Shown here piece by piece: positions 6,672 through 9,706 of a stretch of 9,706 nt of DNA. Position 1 is the first letter of the stretch. Each line of letters opens with the position of its first letter. The stretch lies in the NCBI GenBank assembly GCA_007132635.1, contig SLOG01000056.1, positions 1-9,706 of the forward strand, written 5' to 3'. The notes under the pieces are model-generated. The model searched no databases, was not told the DNA's origin, and was given only the letters and a program-made list of their open reading frames with translations. This DNA is from Limnochordia bacterium (GTDB lineage: Bacteria; Bacillota; Limnochordia; Darwinibacteriales; SLO01). Both the position numbers and the translations under genes were made by a program.

Positions 6672-7538
6672 ATGGCAGGTACCATGAGCTTTACCATAGT
6701 AACGGGATTGTCAGGGGCTGGAAAGACACAGGCCATGAAAGCATTAGAGGACTTAGACTATTTCTGCATCGATAATCTGCCTCCGCTGCTTCTCCCGAAA
6801 CTAGTCGAGGTCCATGCCCAAGGCGACGAAAGCCGAGACGTCGCTGTGGCTATGGATGTCCGAGGCCGAGGACACTTCCACAACCTGTTTCAGGCACTAG
6901 AATGGCTGGAACAACAGGGCTATCATCACCGAATACTGTTTCTCGACTGCGCTGACCTGGTCTTGATCAGGCGTTTCAGCGAAACGCGCCGGCGACATCC
7001 CTTAAGCGAGGCTGCAAGCATTCAGGACAGCATTGACCTGGAGCGTCGATTGTTGGCCGATGTGCGACAACGAGCGGACATCATCGTGGATACGACCGCG
7101 TCGAATCCTGGCGAACTCAAGGGGCGTCTCAACGAAGTGCTGGTGGGTCTTCCACTCCACAAACTACTGGCGGTCGATATGCTGTCCTTTGGTTTCAAAT
7201 ACGGCGTACCCACAGACGCAGATATCATTTTCGATGTCCGTTTTCTCCCCAACCCATTCTATATCAGAGAACTCAGCGGGCAAACAGGTCTTGCGTCGGC
7301 GGTGGCGGAATACGTACTCCGCTGGCCGCAGACCGAAGAGTTTCTCGAGAAATTCTACAGTCTCTTGACGGGGCTTATCCCAGCGTACAGCCAAGAAGGG
7401 AAAGCACGTCTTACAGTAGGAATCGGGTGTACAGGCGGCAAGCATCGTTCCGTTGCGATCGGCGAGGAATTAGCGCGCCGCTTGCAGGAAGGCGGAAAGA
7501 CCTGCCGAGTTAGACATCGTGAGCTTCGAACGATGTAA
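6672..7538 (+). CDS. rapZ: RapZ/YvcJ-family nucleotide-binding protein (RNase adapter)
   Basis: From the ATG at 6672 the product has 288 residues, the usual family length. It has a P-loop, GLSGAGKT (12-19), then 'YFCIDNLPP' (30-38), 'RRFSETRRRHPL' (100-111), 'LSFGFKYGVPTDADIIFDVRFLPNPFYI' (171-198) and the C-terminal signature IGCTGGKHRSV (251-261). In E. coli the C-terminal domain binds glucosamine-6-phosphate and delivers a small RNA to RNase E; in Bacillus YvcJ binds and hydrolyses nucleotides. A GTG at 6660 in the same frame would add four residues, and the ATG at 6684 would give the shorter family-like N-terminus 'MSFTIV'. The G-run at 6662-6666, 5 bp before 6672, favours 6672. The family's usual 'TGLD' is TGLA here (205-208). 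The gene follows the UroD-like gene by 53 bp and ends the operon, without the usual yvcK and whiA neighbours. Its 3' end overlaps the convergent gene by 29 bp. Confidence 0.93.
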   Translation: MAGTMSFTIVTGLSGAGKTQAMKALEDLDYFCIDNLPPLLLPKLVEVHAQGDESRDVAVAMDVRGRGHFHNLFQALEWLEQQGYHHRILFLDCADLVLIRRFSETRRRHPLSEAASIQDSIDLERRLLADVRQRADIIVDTTASNPGELKGRLNEVLVGLPLHKLLAVDMLSFGFKYGVPTDADIIFDVRFLPNPFYIRELSGQTGLASAVAEYVLRWPQTEEFLEKFYSLLTGLIPAYSQEGKARLTVGIGCTGGKHRSVAIGEELARRLQEGGKTCRVRHRELRTM

Positions 7539-8478
7539 GTGCTTCACGAAAAGCGGGAAGCGAAGGGGCTCCCCCTGTATGCCAGAACAAGATCGGACCA
7601 TCGTTTCCGGCCGTTTTGGTTTCGATCCGTCGAAGCAGGCCAGCCATGGCTTTACCCGTGTACACAGGATCCAGTAAGATACCTTCCAGACTTGCCAAAA
7701 GGTCAATGGCCCGGCAGCCCGCTTTGGAAGGAATCCCGTAGCCAGGCCCCAAAAAGCCATAGTCTAGACAGATATCCTGGTCTTCCAGAGGCGGCAGGCC
7801 AAAGAAGGAGGCTTCTGCAGCGATCTCTTGAATGATGGGCGCGAAGTCCATGTCATCCACGGCAATTCCCTGGAGGCAAGACCTCATGCCATGGGCTTTG
7901 AGACCCAAAGCCAAACCCGCATAGGTTCCGCCGGATCCCACAGGTACGATAATCTCGCCAAAGTCCGTGTCATCGGGGAGCTGAGTTCTTAGTTCGCAGA
8001 CCGCATCCGCATACCCCAAGGAGCCCAATCCATTCGACCCACCGACACCGATGCAGTATGGCCGCCGGCCATCGCTGCGGAGTTCGTCCGCCAACTGTTC
8101 CATCTTCGCTTCCCGATCGTTTCCTGGGGGGATACAGTGGATGTTCGCACCAAATAGTGCGTTAAGAAGCAGGTTGCCTTGCTGTTCCTGTACCACGCCC
8201 CGCAGTACCAGGTGGCACTCCAAGCCCAAACTTGCTGCAGCAGCTGCAGTCATCCTTGCATGATTGGACTGCACACCTCCAACGGTGATGACTGTGTCTG
8301 CCTCCTGTTGAACAGCGTCAGCCATAAGATACTCAAGTTTTCGGGCCTTATTCCCACCTAGACCCAAACCGGTTTCGTCATCTCTCTTGATCCATAGTTC
8401 GCAACCCACGTATTCACTCAATCGCGGCAGTGAGTGAAGTCGCGTCGGCAGTGCGGCCATTGACAGTCGTTTTGGCAT
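7510..8478 (-). CDS. PLP-dependent D-cysteine desulfhydrase-family enzyme (ACC deaminase superfamily)
   Basis: The 322-residue protein belongs to the D-cysteine desulfhydrase/ACC deaminase branch of fold-type II PLP enzymes. The PLP lysine is K44 in 'GGNKARKLEYL', substrate-contact residues lie in 'GGVQSNHARM' (67-76), and the phosphate loop is GSGGTYAG (181-188). Two positions tell the subgroups apart: ACC deaminase has Glu295 and Leu322, whereas here T274 (DPVYTGKAM) and T301 (WHTGGAPSL) stand 27 residues apart as expected. D-cysteine desulfhydrase (D-Cys to pyruvate, H2S and ammonia) is therefore likely; the related L-cysteate sulfo-lyase CuyA is an alternative. An in-frame ATG at 8514 exists, but AAGGAG at 8487-8492 lies 8 bp before the ATG at 8478, and family N-termini start near 'LPTRLHSLPRLS', so 8478 is chosen. 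It is divergent from the DUF1638 gene and converges on rapZ. The gene may be dcyD or cuyA. Confidence 0.9.
   Translation of the reverse strand: MPKRLSMAALPTRLHSLPRLSEYVGCELWIKRDDETGLGLGGNKARKLEYLMADAVQQEADTVITVGGVQSNHARMTAAAAASLGLECHLVLRGVVQEQQGNLLLNALFGANIHCIPPGNDREAKMEQLADELRSDGRRPYCIGVGGSNGLGSLGYADAVCELRTQLPDDTDFGEIIVPVGSGGTYAGLALGLKAHGMRSCLQGIAVDDMDFAPIIQEIAAEASFFGLPPLEDQDICLDYGFLGPGYGIPSKAGCRAIDLLASLEGILLDPVYTGKAMAGLLRRIETKTAGNDGPILFWHTGGAPSLPAFREALTSFEAHDV
8413..8438. repeat. 8-bp inverted repeat inside the 5' end of the lyase gene
   Basis: TTCACTCA (8413-8420) and TGAGTGAA (8431-8438) are perfect reverse complements with a 10-nt spacer. They lie in codons about 14-22 of the minus-strand lyase gene and 91 bp before the DUF1638 start. 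The centre-to-centre half-site distance of 18 bp is close to two helical turns, as for a dimeric regulator, and the gap between the divergent genes is too short to hold a full control region, so an operator inside the coding part is possible. Chance or codon constraint could also explain it. Confidence 0.3.
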
Positions 8479-8528
8479 CAAAGTCACTCCTTGTCGTGTG
8501 CAATCAGCTAACAAACGGAGGATGAACT
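8479..8528. promoter_or_regulatory. 50-bp divergent intergenic region with two ribosome binding sites
   Basis: Only 50 bp separate the two divergent start codons. The minus-strand SD is AAGGAG (8487-8492 on the plus map) and the plus-strand SD is GGAGG (8517-8521), leaving 24 bp between them. Both promoters must therefore extend into the opposite coding regions. A perfect TTGACA occurs at 8460-8465 on the plus strand but has no good -10 at 16-18 bp. On the minus strand a weak TTCACA (8555-8550) and CATAGT (8531-8526) pair with an 18-bp spacer is possible. Neither is a firm call. Confidence 0.35.
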
Positions 8529-9287
8529 ATGCAGTACAAACTCATTGCCTGTGAAGTCTTCTTTAGAGAAGTTTGTCTGGCAGCAGCGCTCACTCAGCAT
8601 ACTGTTGATATCGAATTCACACCAAAGGATGCGCATGACGAAAGCGCTGTTCTGCGAAAGCTCATACAAGATGGGATCGAGAGAACGGAAGCTAGTGATG
8701 TATCCTACGATGCGGTGCTTTTAGGATACGGTCTCTGCGGCAACAGCACGGCTGGGCTCTACGCTCGTTCCTTACCCATTGTTATACCACGAGCACACGA
8801 CTGCTGCACACTATTCCTGGGCTCGAAACAGGAGTTTCGGGAGCACTTCTCAGAAAACCCTAGTCGACCCTTCAGCTCAACCGGGTATATGGAACGAGGA
8901 GAATCCTCACGTCGTGAGGCCTCCATGGAATCGGTCCTTGGGCTTGACAAAACGTTCGATGAGTATGCAGCAATGTACGGCGAGGACAACGCTCGATATA
9001 TCATCCAGACTCTGCACCCCGAGATTCAATGGTCGGACGATAATCATGTCGTCTTCATCGAAATCCCTGAGACGGCCCACCTGGGTTTCGCTGCCCGCTG
9101 CCGCAAAGACGCCGAGGCAGAAGGCCGGGGATTTCGACTCTTAGAAGGAGACATGCGTCTGATACACGGACTGGTGTCCGGCGACTGGAATTCTGAAGAC
9201 TACCTCGTCGTTTCTCCTGGTCAAGAAATCGTGCCCAGATATGACTGGGAGGAGATTGTGGCCTCGGAAACGCCGGATAGGAGATAG
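8529..9287 (+). CDS. DUF1638 domain-containing protein
   Basis: The 252-residue soluble protein matches DUF1638, whose typical segments are seen in order: 'LIACEVFFREV' (5-15), 'YDAVLLGYGLCGNSTAGL' (60-77) and 'IPRAHDCCTLFLGSKQEF' (86-103). Conserved-looking C8, C70, H90 and C92 could form a metal or sulfur site, which is an inference from residue type. The family has no proven activity to my knowledge. Members are often found near corrinoid methyltransferase genes (MttB-like proteins, corrinoid proteins, UroD-like enzymes), from general knowledge of gene neighbourhoods. Here a UroD-like gene lies about 2 kb to the left, but no corrinoid protein is seen. GGAGG at 8517-8521, 7 bp before the ATG, sets the start. 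The next gene begins 6 bp after its stop with an SD inside this gene's end, so the two are one transcription unit. Confidence 0.87.
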   Translation: MQYKLIACEVFFREVCLAAALTQHTVDIEFTPKDAHDESAVLRKLIQDGIERTEASDVSYDAVLLGYGLCGNSTAGLYARSLPIVIPRAHDCCTLFLGSKQEFREHFSENPSRPFSSTGYMERGESSRREASMESVLGLDKTFDEYAAMYGEDNARYIIQTLHPEIQWSDDNHVVFIEIPETAHLGFAARCRKDAEAEGRGFRLLEGDMRLIHGLVSGDWNSEDYLVVSPGQEIVPRYDWEEIVASETPDRR

Positions 9288-9293
9288 ACGCCC

Positions 9294-9706
9294 ATGGCCG
9301 TCGTATTTTCTTCGTTGACGATGTTGATCCTAGGACTCGTGGCGTCGACAATCGGACCCATAATCCCTTGGATCGTCGACGAATTCTCCATCAGTTTCGG
9401 CGTTGTGGGCCGTATATTCCTCTTTAACGGACTCGGCCGAGTCATGACATCAATCACTATCGGTTTCGCAGGAAGTCGTCTCAACCCCTCTCAACTCACG
9501 ACTGTGGGAATTGTAGCCATGGGAAGTGCGTGCTTAGCGATCTTCTTCGTGCCTTCGTTTGAGCTTCTTCTAGCCGGCGGAGCCCTGTGGGGTGCGGGGT
9601 GGGGCTTCCTCGAAAGCGGACTCAATTCGTTTGTTTCCCAGATAAACCCTGGGCAGAGCGGTCGGGCCCTTAATCAACTGCATCTTTTTTTCGGAGTGGG
9701 CTCTTT
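9294..9706 (+). CDS. MFS transporter, N-terminal part (cut by window edge)
   Basis: An open frame runs from the ATG at 9294 to the right edge without a stop: 137 full codons and two bases. AGGAGA (9279-9284), within the end of the DUF1638 gene, is 9 bp before the ATG, so translation is probably coupled. Hydrophobic segments at about 4-27, 37-60, 68-86 and 90-116 fit the first four transmembrane helices of a major facilitator permease. The segment 'GRALNQLHLFFGVGS' (123-137) resembles the N..LHFFFGVG motif of the sugar MFS branch (FucP/GlcP-like). The cytoplasmic loop 'GFAGSRLNPSQL' stands where motif A is expected but is degenerate. It probably imports or exports the small molecule handled by this unit. 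The superfamily is likely; the substrate is unknown. Confidence 0.85.
   Translation, partial: MAVVFSSLTMLILGLVASTIGPIIPWIVDEFSISFGVVGRIFLFNGLGRVMTSITIGFAGSRLNPSQLTTVGIVAMGSACLAIFFVPSFELLLAGGALWGAGWGFLESGLNSFVSQINPGQSGRALNQLHLFFGVGS

Noticed and set aside
8235..8249. CTGCAG-cag-CTGCAG repeat.
   Set aside because: It encodes the alanine run (78-82) of the lyase, so codon repetition explains it.
8460..8465. TTGACA as a complete sigma-A promoter for DUF1638.
   Set aside because: No acceptable -10 hexamer lies 16-18 bp downstream, so it is kept only as a possible element.
7510..8478. Calling the lyase ACC deaminase (acdS).
   Set aside because: The two discriminating residues are Thr and Thr rather than Glu and Leu.
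8479..8514. Longer lyase start at 8514 adding 12 residues (MLADCTRQGVTL).
   Set aside because: A well-spaced AAGGAG precedes the ATG at 8478, and the extra residues do not look like the family N-terminus.

Overview
The window looks like a chromosomal catabolic region from a bacterium of roughly 50-55% GC, most likely a Gram-positive or an anaerobe with Gram-positive-style translation. The evidence is strong purine-rich Shine-Dalgarno sequences (AGGAGG, GGAGGAGA, AAGGAG) before nearly every gene, a RapZ/YvcJ protein whose C-terminal loop resembles Gram-positive homologues, and a set of families (GH42, UroD-like proteins, DUF1638, fumarate-reductase-like flavoproteins next to TIM-barrel isomerases) common in Bacillota and some other anaerobes. 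The species cannot be named from sequence alone. No mobile element, tRNA, rRNA or CRISPR was seen.

Layout. At 75-374 there is a small cytosolic protein made of one Ig-like beta-sandwich. A 239-bp gap (375-613) carries no convincing gene but holds a run of stem-loops. From 614 to 7538 five genes run rightward with short gaps or overlaps: an FAD-dependent oxidoreductase (614-2617), a sugar isomerase/epimerase-type TIM barrel (2648-3472), a GH42 beta-galactosidase (3485-5536), a UroD-like methyltransferase-family protein (5533-6618, 4-bp ATGA overlap), and RapZ (start at 6672 preferred, end 7538). A D-cysteine desulfhydrase-family gene (8478-7510, minus strand) converges on rapZ and overlaps its 3' end by 29 bp. 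It is divergent, by 50 bp, from a second rightward unit: a DUF1638 protein (8529-9287) and an MFS transporter that runs off the window edge (9294-9706).

How the genes may work together. GH42 has no signal peptide and should cut an imported beta-galactoside in the cytoplasm. The flavoprotein and the metal-dependent TIM barrel next to it could oxidise and then isomerise, epimerise or eliminate a sugar or glycoside; this is inference from co-location and family chemistry. The UroD-like protein keeps an H-x-C zinc motif but has no corrinoid protein beside it. RapZ, known in other bacteria as a regulator tied to glucosamine-6-phosphate and RNA decay, ends the operon away from its usual yvcK/whiA neighbours. 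The right-hand unit may concern a sulfur-containing or other small molecule (PLP lyase, cysteine-rich DUF1638 protein, sugar-type MFS permease), but its substrate is unknown.
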